Shown one piece after another: positions 1-7,570 of a stretch of 10,219 bases of DNA. The DNA is from Flavobacteriales bacterium UBA7519 (lineage in GTDB: Bacteria; Bacteroidota; Bacteroidia; Flavobacteriales; Weeksellaceae). Numbering within the stretch: the first letter of the stretch is position 1; every line of letters starts with the position of its first letter. The position numbers were made by a program, and so were the translations under genes. Location: contig DLND01000072.1 of NCBI GenBank assembly GCA_002476905.1, forward strand, positions 1 through 10,219, read 5' to 3'. A model generated the notes under the pieces. The model was not told the DNA's origin, made no database searches, and saw only the letters and a program-made list of their open reading frames with translations.

Positions 1-1461
1 TCAAATCACTCTTATGGAATCAATTCCGGATGGAATAAGCCGGGAACAGCTAATACTTACTATTGGTACGGCAATTATGATCTTAATCACCAGGATACTT
101 ATGCCGGAGCTTATGGCGTGCAGGATTATAATTTTGATAAAATTGTTTATTCTCAGCCCCAACAGATCATTGTAAAATCTACAGGGAATTACTATGGCGT
201 AGGACCTAACGCAAGCTCTGTAAAATACAGATATAATACAACTACAAATGCTTGGGTTCTCTTTGGCGCTAATGATGAAGTGCCTCCAGCGAATTGCAGC
301 CAAGGTAATAATTGTATCTACTTCGGATCATTAGCAAAAAATATTATTACAGTGGGTGCAGTTAATCAGCTAACTACGCCAGATCTAAAATATACTCAGG
401 CTTCTGATGTGGTAAAAGGAAGCTTCAGTAGTGCAGGACCTAGAAAAGACGGTGCAGTGAAACCTGATCTCACAGCTGTTGGTGTAGATATGATTATGGC
501 AAACTACATAACATCCAATCCTAGTGCTACTAATCTGTATGTAGTAAATTATGGAACATCTTACGCCGCACCAATCGTAACCGGAATTGCAGGTGCATTG
601 ACCCAGATTCAAAGAAATATATCCGGAAACAGTTCCTTTATTTTTAAAGCAGATGAGATGAAGGCTTTATTAACGCATACCGCTAATGAGGCCGGAAGAC
701 CTGGTCCAGATGTCTGGTATGGTTGGGGCTTGGTAGACGCCAAAAAGGCGGCTCAGGTTTTAGTTAATAGGCTGAATGAAGATGCTTACCTGGAAAAAAA
801 TAATCTCCAATCCGGTATTAAATTTACAAAACAGGTCAAAGCTTCTGGAAGTGAACCTCTCAAAGTCAGTGTTTCTTGGGTAGATCCTGCAATTGCGTAT
901 TTTACTAATGATACAGATCTTCAGCAGAATAATAGTTCCAGACTGGTTAATGACTTGGATGTGAGAGTAATTGATGAAGCTAACGGTAGCGTTTATTTTC
1001 CTTGGAGACTTGACATTTCGAATCCTAATGCCAATGCCACAAAAGGCGATAATTCGGTAGATAATGTAGAACAGATTGTGATTGATAACCCAACCGCAAA
1101 CGGATTGTACAGAATTGAGGTTACTAATAAAAATCCGCTTGTAAATCAGGACGGAAATGCTGCAACACAGGATTTTGCTTTGGTTGCCACCGGAACTAAG
1201 AAAATAACAATGGCTTCTGCTGACATCACAAAAGATGAAGTAAAAGTTTTCCCTACAAAAACGAAGGACATTATAAACGTAAATCTTCAGAATAATCCGG
1301 AAAGAATTGCGGTGTTTGATATGAATGGTAAAATGATTTATGAGAGTGTCAATAATAATAGATTACAAACAGTTAGCTTAGCTCAATATCCAAAAGGTCT
1401 TTATATAGTGACGATTAAAACAAAATCCGGAATTATAGCTAAGAAAGTTATCAAGGAATAA
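1..1461 (+). CDS. Subtilisin-like S8 serine protease with T9SS sorting domain (5' end missing)
   Basis: This is the C-terminal 486 codons of a secreted serine endopeptidase; the frame is open from base 1, so the start lies upstream. The window residues show NHSYG at 2-6, the oxyanion-hole Asn in STGN (N63), the block GSFSSAGP...KPDLTAVG, and the catalytic Ser in GTSYAAP (S187). The catalytic Asp and His must lie upstream, outside the window. A beta-sandwich domain follows at about 262-398 (contains VSVSWVDP and RLVNDLDVRV), like the C-terminal jelly roll of other large S8 proteases. The last ~75 residues (VKVFPTKTKD ... PKGLYIVTI ... KKVIKE) are a type A T9SS C-terminal sorting domain. By family knowledge this predicts export across the outer membrane and removal of the tail. 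The usual YPNP motif is replaced by FPTK, a mild deviation. The gene is convergent with argS and shares a terminator with it. Family assignment is firm; the substrate is unknown. Confidence 0.93.
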   Translation, partial: SNHSYGINSGWNKPGTANTYYWYGNYDLNHQDTYAGAYGVQDYNFDKIVYSQPQQIIVKSTGNYYGVGPNASSVKYRYNTTTNAWVLFGANDEVPPANCSQGNNCIYFGSLAKNIITVGAVNQLTTPDLKYTQASDVVKGSFSSAGPRKDGAVKPDLTAVGVDMIMANYITSNPSATNLYVVNYGTSYAAPIVTGIAGALTQIQRNISGNSSFIFKADEMKALLTHTANEAGRPGPDVWYGWGLVDAKKAAQVLVNRLNEDAYLEKNNLQSGIKFTKQVKASGSEPLKVSVSWVDPAIAYFTNDTDLQQNNSSRLVNDLDVRVIDEANGSVYFPWRLDISNPNANATKGDNSVDNVEQIVIDNPTANGLYRIEVTNKNPLVNQDGNAATQDFALVATGTKKITMASADITKDEVKVFPTKTKDIINVNLQNNPERIAVFDMNGKMIYESVNNNRLQTVSLAQYPKGLYIVTIKTKSGIIAKKVIKE

Positions 1462-1487
1462 TTCAGCCGGATTTTATAAATAAAAAT

Positions 1488-1513
1488 AGCCTCGAAAAAT
1501 ATTTCTCGAGGCT
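1488..1513. terminator. Bidirectional rho-independent terminator between S8 protease and argS
   Basis: The perfect 8-bp arms AGCCTCGA (1488-1495) and TCGAGGCT (1506-1513) enclose a 10-nt AT-rich loop. The hairpin has a T-rich tract on both sides: CTTATTTTTTATT on the + strand and ATTTTTATTTA on the - strand. It lies 26 bp past the protease stop and 24 bp past the argS stop, so it can end both convergent transcripts. Confidence 0.88.
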
Positions 1514-1537
1514 CTTATTTTTTATTGGATAATATGC

Positions 1538-3301
1538 TTACATTCTGTTTACAGTACCAATTCCAAGTAATGATAATCCTTTTTTAATGGTTCTTCCTGT
1601 TAAGTCGGACAACTGAAGACGGAATTGTTTCGCCGTTTCATTATCCTGATTCAGGATCGGATTATTTTGGTAGAAAGAATTATAGCCTTTCACCAATTCA
1701 TAAATATAGTTGGCAACCAGAGCAGGACTAAGTGATGCTGCAGCTTTATTTACAACATCTTTGAATTCGGATAAAATCATAATCAAGTCCTTTTCACTTT
1801 CGTTTGGAAGATAAGAATCAGTTAATTCTTTTGTTTCAAAGCCGGCTTTATCCAATAGCGACTGGATTCTGGCATAAGTATACTGAATAAAAGGTCCTGT
1901 ATTACCGTTGAAATCAATACTCTCCGCAGGGTTGAAAAGCATTTTCTTTTTCGGGTCAACTTTCAAAATGAAGTATTTTAAAGCACCCAATCCAACAGTT
2001 TCGTAAGATTTTTCTTTGTCCTCGTCAGAAAGCGTTTCTAACTTGCCTAATTCTTGAGATTTTTCCTTCGCAGTTTTGTACATTTCTTCCACCAAATCAT
2101 CGGCATCAACCACAGTTCCTTCGCGGGATTTCATTTTTCCTTCCGGCAATTCTACCATTCCGTAAGACAAATGATAAAGCTGGTCAGCCCATTCATAACC
2201 CAATTTTTTCAAGATTTTGAAAAGCACTTGGAAGTGATAATCTTGCTCATTTCCAACGGTATAAATCAACTTTTGGATATCATTCTTTTTGAAACGCTCC
2301 ACAGCAGTTCCCAAATCTTGAGTCATATAAACCGAAGTTCCGTCCGAACGCAATAACAGTTTTTGGTCAAGACCTTCATCGGTTAAATCGCACCAAACAG
2401 AACCGTCATCTTTTTTGTAAAGAATCCCGTCTTCCAAACCCTTCTGAATCAAATCTTTCCCAAGAATATATGTATTGCTCTCATACTGAACTTGGTCAAA
2501 ATTAACACCCAATCTGGAGTAAGTTTCATTAAATCCTGCATAAACCCATTCGTTCATCATTTTCCAAAGTTGGCGAACTTCTGGATCATTTTGTTCCCAT
2601 TTCAAAAGCATTTCCTGAGCTTCGATGATAGATGGCGCTTGCTTTTTCGCAGTTTCCTCATCTATTCCGTCAGCAACCATTGCTTTGATTTCGGATTTAT
2701 ATAATTTATCAAATTCTACATAATAGTTTCCGACCAATTTATCGCCTTTCAAACCAGTAGATTCGGGAGTTGCTCCGTTCCCAAATTTTTTCCAAGCCAA
2801 CATCGATTTGCAGATATGGATTCCACGGTCGTTGATGATTTGAGATTTGATAACATTATAACCGTCTGCTTTCAGGATTTCGGCAACAGAAAAGCCGAGA
2901 AGATTATTTCTGATGTGTCCCAAATGAAGCGGTTTGTTGGTGTTTGGCGAAGAATATTCCACCATTACCGTTTGATTTTTCGGCTTTATATTATCAAAAT
3001 CCTTACTTATTTCTGATAATTGCTCAGCGAATAATTGGTCTTTGATTTTAAGATTAAGGAAACCTTTTACCACATTGAAGTTTTCGACAAAATCAATTTG
3101 ATTTTTCACTTCTTCGCCCAATTCGTTTCCAATAACATCCGGACTTTTTTTCGCCTTTTTTACTAAAGGAAAAATGACGATTGTGAAATCTCCCTCAAAC
3201 TCGGTTTTATTTTTCTGGACTTCCAGCGTTACGCCTTCAATTCCGTAGAGTTTAGCGATGATTTCGGATATTTTTGACTGTATATTTTGTTTAATATTCA
3301 T
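1538..3301 (-). CDS. argS: Arginine--tRNA ligase (ArgRS)
   Basis: This class I aminoacyl-tRNA synthetase attaches arginine to tRNA-Arg using ATP, in the cytosol. The 587 residues match the usual bacterial length. In order: the ArgRS N-terminal additional domain (about 1-100), the class I HIGH motif as HLGH (126-129) inside SSPNTNKPLHLGHIRNN, the catalytic Rossmann domain with the ArgRS-typical TQDLGTA (327-333), and a KMSKS-equivalent loop KMKSREG (389-395). The anticodon-binding DALR domain starts around QYTYARIQSLL (473-483). The protein ends in NRM, close to the RM terminus common in ArgRS. The ATG at 3299-3301 is preceded by an A-rich leader without Shine-Dalgarno and by a TAAATTTGC box about 16 bp upstream. 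It is a single-gene unit convergent with the S8 protease gene. Confidence 0.98.
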   Translation of the reverse strand: MNIKQNIQSKISEIIAKLYGIEGVTLEVQKNKTEFEGDFTIVIFPLVKKAKKSPDVIGNELGEEVKNQIDFVENFNVVKGFLNLKIKDQLFAEQLSEISKDFDNIKPKNQTVMVEYSSPNTNKPLHLGHIRNNLLGFSVAEILKADGYNVIKSQIINDRGIHICKSMLAWKKFGNGATPESTGLKGDKLVGNYYVEFDKLYKSEIKAMVADGIDEETAKKQAPSIIEAQEMLLKWEQNDPEVRQLWKMMNEWVYAGFNETYSRLGVNFDQVQYESNTYILGKDLIQKGLEDGILYKKDDGSVWCDLTDEGLDQKLLLRSDGTSVYMTQDLGTAVERFKKNDIQKLIYTVGNEQDYHFQVLFKILKKLGYEWADQLYHLSYGMVELPEGKMKSREGTVVDADDLVEEMYKTAKEKSQELGKLETLSDEDKEKSYETVGLGALKYFILKVDPKKKMLFNPAESIDFNGNTGPFIQYTYARIQSLLDKAGFETKELTDSYLPNESEKDLIMILSEFKDVVNKAAASLSPALVANYIYELVKGYNSFYQNNPILNQDNETAKQFRLQLSDLTGRTIKKGLSLLGIGTVNRM

Positions 3302-3317
3302 TTCGAAATTTTGTGGT

Positions 3318-3326
3318 GCAAATTTA
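3318..3326 (-). promoter_or_regulatory. Putative argS promoter -7 box (TAAATTTGC)
   Basis: On the minus strand the sequence reads TAAATTTGC, a full match to the Bacteroidota TAnnTTTG -7 element, 16 bp before the argS ATG. No clear -33 TTTG is visible at 17-23 bp upstream, so the call rests on the -7 box alone. Confidence 0.55.
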
Positions 3327-3358
3327 AAAATTTAAAATAGGTTTTGAAATAATTTATC

Positions 3359-3451
3359 AACCACATAGTCAGATAGTTTTATAAAATATTTTTAAATAGA
3401 ATCCTATTTTAACTTTATTAATAAAAATTTTTTCTATGTGCCTATGTGGTT
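3359..3451. repeat. Imperfect inverted repeat with CCACATAG/CTATGTGG arms
   Basis: The 18-bp arm at 3359-3376 (AACCACATAGTCAGATAG) is the reverse complement of 3434-3451 (CTATGTGCCTATGTGGTT) at 16 of 18 positions. The arms enclose 57 bp of very AT-rich DNA, which itself holds a smaller perfect inverted repeat, AAATAG/CTATTT (3394-3399 and 3404-3409). It occupies most of the gap between the MATE stop and the argS promoter box. Each arm also contains a near-duplicated CTATGTG/CTATGTGG word. From memory, similar CTATGTG-containing words are common between flavobacterial genes, so this may be one copy of a dispersed palindromic element; only this copy is in the window. It could also serve as a 3' structure for the MATE transcript. 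Confidence 0.6.
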
Positions 3452-3468
3452 TTCACTAATGTTTAGTT

Positions 3469-4827
3469 TTAATTAGCCAGAGCTTTCCTCATGCTCAACC
3501 TCAAAAATCTAATCACTAAAAGAATCGCAGAAATTGTTAGTCCAATTCCCAAAGCAATCCACATCCCGAAAGCGCCCATTTTCATAGTCACACAAAGAAA
3601 ATAACCAACCGGAATTGTGAAAACCCAATAAGCTAAGAATGTAATGACACTCGGGATTTTCACATCCTGAATCCCTCTGAGACAACCTAAAGCTGTAACT
3701 TGGATTCCGTCTGATAATTGGAAAAGCGCTGCAATAATCATCAGTTTAGAAGCTAAGTTGATGACCAAAACATCGCTTTCTTTTGTGAAAAAATGTGGCA
3801 GGATATTTCTGAAAAGAATAAACATCAATCCACAGAATCCCATATAAATCAAGGTTAATTTAAAATTATTAATCCCGATTTTTCTCAAACCTGCATAATC
3901 TCCAACACCCATTTTGTTTCCAATCATTACTGTGGAAGCTACACTAAATCCTACACAAAGGTTAAAGGTGAATGACGCCATAGACAACGCAATCTGATGC
4001 GAAGCAATATCAGTCGAACTGATTAATCCACAGATAAAAGCAGCTGCTGCAAAAGCTGTAACTTCAAAGAACATTTGCATTGCAGTTGGGAATCCCAGTT
4101 TTATCATTTTGGAAAACATCTCTTTACTGAATTCTGAAATTTTCAAAGAGAATTCTTTGATGTAACGTCTTGTTTTTGGCTCTTTTACCAAGACAAAGTA
4201 AAGGAAAACCACCATAAAAATTCTCGCAATCAAAGTTGCTAATGCAGAGCCCTGAACACCCATTGCCGGTAATCCGAAAAGCCCTTTGATGAAAACATAA
4301 TTCAAAGCTATATTAATAACATTCGCAATAATCGTAGCTTTTGTCACACCAATTGTAAATGCCAAGCCTTCCGAAACTTCTCTCAAGGTCTGGAACATCA
4401 TAAAAGGAATCATTGTAAATGCCATTATGCTGAGGAAACTTATTGTGTTCGGGATGATTTCTTTTGGTTGATCCATATGATAAATCAAAGGTAAAGCCGC
4501 TAACAGAATAATCATCAGTAAAGTTCCGATTCCCAGATTAATCACAAATCCGTGTCTGAAAACAGAGTTAATCACATCGTGCTTCTTCTGAGAGTTTGCT
4601 TCTGAAACCAAAGGTGGAATTGCAAAAGAAAAGCCTAAAGCCAATACGAAAATTGAGAAAAATAAAGCATTACCAAGTGATACAGAAGCCAAAGCCTGAG
4701 CACCAAGAAGTTTTCCAACGATAATGTTATCAAACAGGTTTACAGAAACCTGTCCCACTTGTGTCAGCATTACAGGAAGAGCCAGTTTCAAAGATTCCTG
4801 CGTGTATTGTTTATTTAAAAATCGCAT
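3469..4827 (-). CDS. MATE family multidrug/cation antiporter, NorM-like
   Basis: This inner-membrane efflux protein belongs to the multidrug and toxic compound extrusion family, which exchanges Na+ or H+ for cationic drugs. The 452 residues and about 12 hydrophobic helices in two repeated halves are standard for the family. Visible landmarks are the TM1 Pro and Asp (P18, D33 in NLFDNIIVGKL), E255 in the first helix of the second half (FFEV), and D373 in LSDG. These correspond by position to the D36, E255 and D371 cation-site residues of Vibrio cholerae NorM, so I infer the NorM branch. The chain ends with a basic cytoplasmic tail. The ATG at 4825-4827 directly precedes the conserved N-terminal amphipathic segment. 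No TAnnTTTG box was found upstream, but a perfect 11-bp inverted repeat lies 22 bp before the start. The gene is separated from the upstream regulator by a strong terminator, so it is probably transcribed alone. The substrate cannot be told from sequence. Confidence 0.95.
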   Translation of the reverse strand: MRFLNKQYTQESLKLALPVMLTQVGQVSVNLFDNIIVGKLLGAQALASVSLGNALFFSIFVLALGFSFAIPPLVSEANSQKKHDVINSVFRHGFVINLGIGTLLMIILLAALPLIYHMDQPKEIIPNTISFLSIMAFTMIPFMMFQTLREVSEGLAFTIGVTKATIIANVINIALNYVFIKGLFGLPAMGVQGSALATLIARIFMVVFLYFVLVKEPKTRRYIKEFSLKISEFSKEMFSKMIKLGFPTAMQMFFEVTAFAAAAFICGLISSTDIASHQIALSMASFTFNLCVGFSVASTVMIGNKMGVGDYAGLRKIGINNFKLTLIYMGFCGLMFILFRNILPHFFTKESDVLVINLASKLMIIAALFQLSDGIQVTALGCLRGIQDVKIPSVITFLAYWVFTIPVGYFLCVTMKMGAFGMWIALGIGLTISAILLVIRFLRLSMRKALAN

Positions 4828-4849
4828 TGTTTTTTAATTTAATCTATTC

Positions 4850-4880
4850 AATGAAAAATCATAATAGCAGATTTTTCATT
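4850..4880. promoter_or_regulatory. Perfect 11-bp inverted repeat in the MATE leader
   Basis: The arms AATGAAAAATC (4850-4860) and GATTTTTCATT (4870-4880) match perfectly around a 9-nt spacer. The repeat ends 22 bp before the MATE ATG and lies just beyond the response-regulator terminator. It lacks a T-tract directly behind the stem in the minus direction, so it is not an obvious terminator. It could be an operator for a dimeric repressor or a 5'-leader hairpin; neither is proven. Confidence 0.45.
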
Positions 4881-4886
4881 TTATTA

Positions 4887-4922
4887 AAAAAAAACCGTCT
4901 CGTGGCAAAGAACGAGACGGTT
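4887..4922 (-). terminator. Strong rho-independent terminator of the response regulator gene
   Basis: The perfect 11-bp stem AACCGTCTCGT (4893-4903) / ACGAGACGGTT (4912-4922) has an 8-nt loop. On the minus strand it runs straight into a nine-T tract (4886-4894), part of which pairs at the stem base. It begins 22 bp after the regulator's TGA stop and clearly defines that gene's 3' end. Confidence 0.93.
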
Positions 4923-4944
4923 AAATATTTTTATTTATTTAATC

Positions 4945-6129
4945 TCATTTCTTAACAAAATTAGCAACGTCATCTGCAGTCACAGGATCTGCACCTAAGA
5001 TGATTAGTCTTTCCACTACGTTTCTAAGTTCTCGGATGTTTCCAGTCCAGTCAAATTGTTGTAAAGCTTTGATGGATTTTTCATCAAACTTTTTAGGAGA
5101 ACTGCCGTTTTCATTAGCAATTACTTGCGTAAAATAGTCTACTAACAAAGGAATATCTTCTCTTCTGTCATTAAGTGACGGCACACTGATTTCAATCACA
5201 GAAAGCCTGTGGAACAAGTCTTCACGGAATTTTCCAGCTTCTATTTCTTTAGTCAGATTTTTATTCGTCGCTGCAATCACACGGACATCCACTTTGATTT
5301 CCTTATCACTTCCGACTGGGGAAACTTTGCTTTCCTGCAGTGCTCTTAGAACTTTTGCTTGAGCAACTAAACTCATATCTCCAATTTCATCCAAGAAAAT
5401 AGTTCCGCCGTTGGCTTGCTCGAATTTACCGGATTTATCTTTTATAGCGCCTGTAAATGAACCTTTTACGTGGCCGAACAATTCGCTTTCAATCAACTCA
5501 GAAGGAATTGCCGCACAGTTTACCTCTATCATTGGTCCTCGGGAACGTTCGCTTTGCGAATGAATGGCGTGTGCTACCAATTCTTTTCCTGCTCCGTTTG
5601 GTCCTGTAATCATAACTCTTGCATCCGATGGAGCGACTTTATCAATGATTTCCTGGATTCTTTTCAGTGCCTCAGAATTACCAATCATTTGGTATTTCTT
5701 GTTCACCTTTTTCTTAAGCTGATTGTTTTCCTGCTTCAGGTGCTTGTTGTCTTTCTGAAGATTACCTTTGTCTAAGGCGTTTTTCACACTTGTAATCAAC
5801 CTGTTGATGTCTATTGGCTTTGATATAAAATCATAAGCGCCTTCTTTCAGACATCTCACAGCTGTATCAATGTCGGCGTGACCGGAAATCATTAAAAATG
5901 TGGTGTCAGGCTTCACCTGCATAGTTTGTTTCAGCAGTTCTGTTCCGGAAAGTTTAGGCATTTTGATATCGGAAATTACCAAAGCAAAATCTTCTTTTTC
6001 GATATATTTATAACCTTCCAGACCGTCTTCCGCAATCTCGAAATGGTAATCTGGTAACTCGTCTGATAAAATACTGTGTAGAACTCCCGATATTGCTTTT
6101 TCGTCTTCTACGATTAAGATTTTCTGCAT
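4945..6129 (-). CDS. Sigma-54-type (NtrC family) response regulator lacking a DNA-binding domain
   Basis: This is a two-component response regulator with an AAA+ activator domain that remodels sigma-54 RNA polymerase. Numbering uses the 394-aa form from the ATG at 6129. The receiver domain (about 1-120) has the acidic pair E8/D9, phosphoacceptor D54 (ISDIKMP), S82 and K104. A coiled-coil-like K/N/Q-rich linker spans about 122-147. The AAA+ domain has Walker A GPNGAGKE (176-183), the sigma-54 contact loop GSFTGA (223-228; classic GAFTGA with A to S), Walker B IFLDE, an arginine-finger block FREDLFHRL, and sensor II GNIRELRN. The protein stops about 27 residues later at ANFVKK, with no Fis-type helix-turn-helix; family members usually run about 50-70 residues longer. 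A strong terminator 22 bp downstream argues against a frameshift. I chose ATG 6129 over TTG 6138 because the TTG lies inside the predicted -7 box. No sensor kinase lies beside it. Confidence 0.95.
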   Translation of the reverse strand: MQKILIVEDEKAISGVLHSILSDELPDYHFEIAEDGLEGYKYIEKEDFALVISDIKMPKLSGTELLKQTMQVKPDTTFLMISGHADIDTAVRCLKEGAYDFISKPIDINRLITSVKNALDKGNLQKDNKHLKQENNQLKKKVNKKYQMIGNSEALKRIQEIIDKVAPSDARVMITGPNGAGKELVAHAIHSQSERSRGPMIEVNCAAIPSELIESELFGHVKGSFTGAIKDKSGKFEQANGGTIFLDEIGDMSLVAQAKVLRALQESKVSPVGSDKEIKVDVRVIAATNKNLTKEIEAGKFREDLFHRLSVIEISVPSLNDRREDIPLLVDYFTQVIANENGSSPKKFDEKSIKALQQFDWTGNIRELRNVVERLIILGADPVTADDVANFVKK

Positions 6130-6134
6130 AGGTT

Positions 6135-6143
6135 GCAAAGATA
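6135..6143 (-). promoter_or_regulatory. Putative -7 promoter box (TATCTTTGC) of the response regulator, near-leaderless
   Basis: On the minus strand TATCTTTGC matches TAnnTTTG and ends only 5 bp before the ATG at 6129. If used, transcription would start at or within a few bases of the start codon. It also overlaps the alternative TTG start (6136-6138), which could then not be translated. No convincing -33 TTTG is present at the right distance. Confidence 0.5.
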
Positions 6144-6260
6144 AGAATTTTTGTTTTCGTAAAACTGTATTATTACAATTGTTTTATTTTCAAAATGAAA
6201 GTAGTCTTCTTGCGAAACCAAAATTAAGTGGGTAATCTGTAATGCAATAGTGATAGTAGC

Positions 6261-6360
6261 GGTTATCCTTTTTTTGCTTGGACAAAAGCTTTGGCAAAAA
6301 AGATATGAGCGAATAGCACGACCCGAGCCGAGGGAAAAGCGAAGGCGAGGGGATTGCCCT
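6261..6360. repeat. Structured GC-rich intergenic element, probable dispersed repeat
   Basis: This stretch sits in the non-coding gap between the response regulator and the M28 peptidase. It begins with a hairpin-capable segment: TTTTTTGC (6270-6277) and GCAAAAAA (6294-6301) around a loop containing the palindrome AAAGCTTT. It continues into a purine- and GC-rich tract (about 6309-6358) with repeated CGAG words and CCCGAGCCGAGGG. Base composition here differs sharply from the AT-rich flanks. I recall similar GGTTATCC...TTTTTTGCTTGG...GATATGAGCG sequences from Chryseobacterium-type genomes as recurring intergenic elements. That is memory, not a search, and there is a single copy here. The rest of the 6130-6384 gap shows nothing further. 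Confidence 0.5.
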
Positions 6361-6384
6361 AATTTATTTTTAAAAGAGAAAAAA

Positions 6385-7554
6385 TTATTCTATGATGATT
6401 TTTTTGCTGATTTGCTGATCTTCTACATAAAAAGTTCCCAGATAACTACCTTTTGGAAGACCGGAAATATCAACTCTGGTCTGATTTTCTGTTTTGCTGA
6501 GAACTCTGCCTTCAAAATCAGTAATTACAAAGCTGAAGCGTTGGGTTTTACTGTTTAGGAATTCGAGCTGGATAAAATCTTTTGCAGGATTTGGGTAGAA
6601 TTTGAAACTTCCGGCAATTTGTTTCGGAGTGCAAGCGTCCAGATCTTGATTACCAGATGCAATGGCAAAGTGCTGTACCGCTCCTGTGGTTCCTTTTGCT
6701 ATATTGTAGATGTACACAGGATCCAGATTGGTATACTTATCATTTGCTGTATGGGCGTACGGTGTTTCGTTATATTCGAAAAGGCCGGTGATGATTTCTC
6801 CATTGGACTGAAAAGGCATATAATCCGAAGCGTATGCATAGCTCAGATTGGTTTTGAGAGGAGAATATAATTTGATGCAATTAATCAACTGTTGTGTGAA
6901 GGTGTTGGAAGCGGCATTGTTAGCACTTGGAGAATTGGATTCATCTCTTTCGCAGGTTACAGTGTCATTTGTCTGACCTTTTATACCGCCTACTTCATCA
7001 ATATTAAGAACCAGTCGGATGTTCATCTTAGGGCTGGTAGCGTTTACCACACTGCTCACATAGTGAGCGGAGCCCAAAAGCCCTTGTTCTTCACCGGAAA
7101 AATTGATAAATTTAATTGAATATTCTGTGGGTATATTTTTAAGAAGCCTCGCTGTTTCCAGAATTACGGATACACCACTACCATTATCATTGGTTCCGGT
7201 TCCTACAATAGTATCATAATGACCACACACTATGACATAGATATTAGGATATTTTGTGCCTTGTTTGGTTACAATAATGTTGGACGTGGTCTGTCCGTTG
7301 TAGGTGAAATTATCATTGCTAATGTCATTTTCTGCATAGCCAAAAGACAGGTATTTATTTTTAAGCCAATTGTATGCGTTGTTATTAGCCGTAGATCCTG
7401 TAGTTTTAACACCAAGTGCTTCAAATTCTTGGAGGTAAATATTGATGTTGCTTTGTGAAACAAGATTGCTCACATTCGCATATTGCTGAATAAATGTTTG
7501 GGAATTTGCTAAAAAACTGAGTAGAAATAAACTGAATACAAAACGTTTTCTCAT
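6385..7554 (-). CDS. Secreted M28 family zinc aminopeptidase with T9SS sorting domain
   Basis: This extracellular metallopeptidase is expected to remove N-terminal amino acids using two zinc ions. A Sec signal peptide (1-18, likely cut after LANS) starts the 389-residue protein. The co-catalytic zinc ligands and catalytic residue of M28 are all visible: H112 (GHYDT), D123 (NDNGSG), E155/E156 (SGEEQG, general base plus ligand), D186 (LNIDEVGG) and H268 (YAHTANDKY). The last ~75 residues (FKFYPNPAKDF ... LPKGSY ... SKKIIIE) form a type A T9SS sorting domain, so the enzyme should leave the cell through the type IX system and may be surface-anchored or released. The ATG at 7552-7554 follows a TATATTTGC box by 16 bp. 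It is a single-gene unit. Two T9SS peptidases within 7.6 kb suggests a proteolytic lifestyle, but they are not co-transcribed. Specificity is not readable from the sequence. Confidence 0.95.
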   Translation of the reverse strand: MRKRFVFSLFLLSFLANSQTFIQQYANVSNLVSQSNINIYLQEFEALGVKTTGSTANNNAYNWLKNKYLSFGYAENDISNDNFTYNGQTTSNIIVTKQGTKYPNIYVIVCGHYDTIVGTGTNDNGSGVSVILETARLLKNIPTEYSIKFINFSGEEQGLLGSAHYVSSVVNATSPKMNIRLVLNIDEVGGIKGQTNDTVTCERDESNSPSANNAASNTFTQQLINCIKLYSPLKTNLSYAYASDYMPFQSNGEIITGLFEYNETPYAHTANDKYTNLDPVYIYNIAKGTTGAVQHFAIASGNQDLDACTPKQIAGSFKFYPNPAKDFIQLEFLNSKTQRFSFVITDFEGRVLSKTENQTRVDISGLPKGSYLGTFYVEDQQISKKIIIE

Positions 7555-7570
7555 TGCTTAATAATAATTA

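Noticed and set aside
118..120. GTG at 118 as the start of the S8 protease
   Set aside because: The same frame is open back to base 1 and the upstream codons contain protease sequence (NHSYG at window residues 2-6), so the GTG is an internal Val codon of a truncated gene.
2054..3016. Several + strand frames of 66-100 codons within argS (2054-2356, 2492-2704, 2816-3016)
   Set aside because: All are antisense to a fully conserved argS and their translations show no family features.
4850..4880. Inverted repeat 4850-4880 as a second terminator of the response regulator
   Set aside because: In the minus direction the stem is followed by GAATAG rather than a T-tract, and a far better terminator precedes it.
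4893..4944. A frameshifted or truncated helix-turn-helix domain downstream of the response regulator
   Set aside because: Only 22 bp separate the stop from a strong terminator, too little for a roughly 45-residue HTH in any frame.
6136..6138. TTG at 6138 as the start of the response regulator (397 aa)
   Set aside because: It lies inside the TATCTTTGC promoter-like box, adds only Met-Gln-Pro, and an ATG nine bases later starts exactly at the receiver-domain beginning MQKILIVEDE.
6250..6558. 102-codon + strand frame across the repeat-like element
   Set aside because: It begins in the non-coding structured element and continues antisense through the M28 peptidase's sorting-domain coding region. 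The product is basic, low-complexity and matches no known family.
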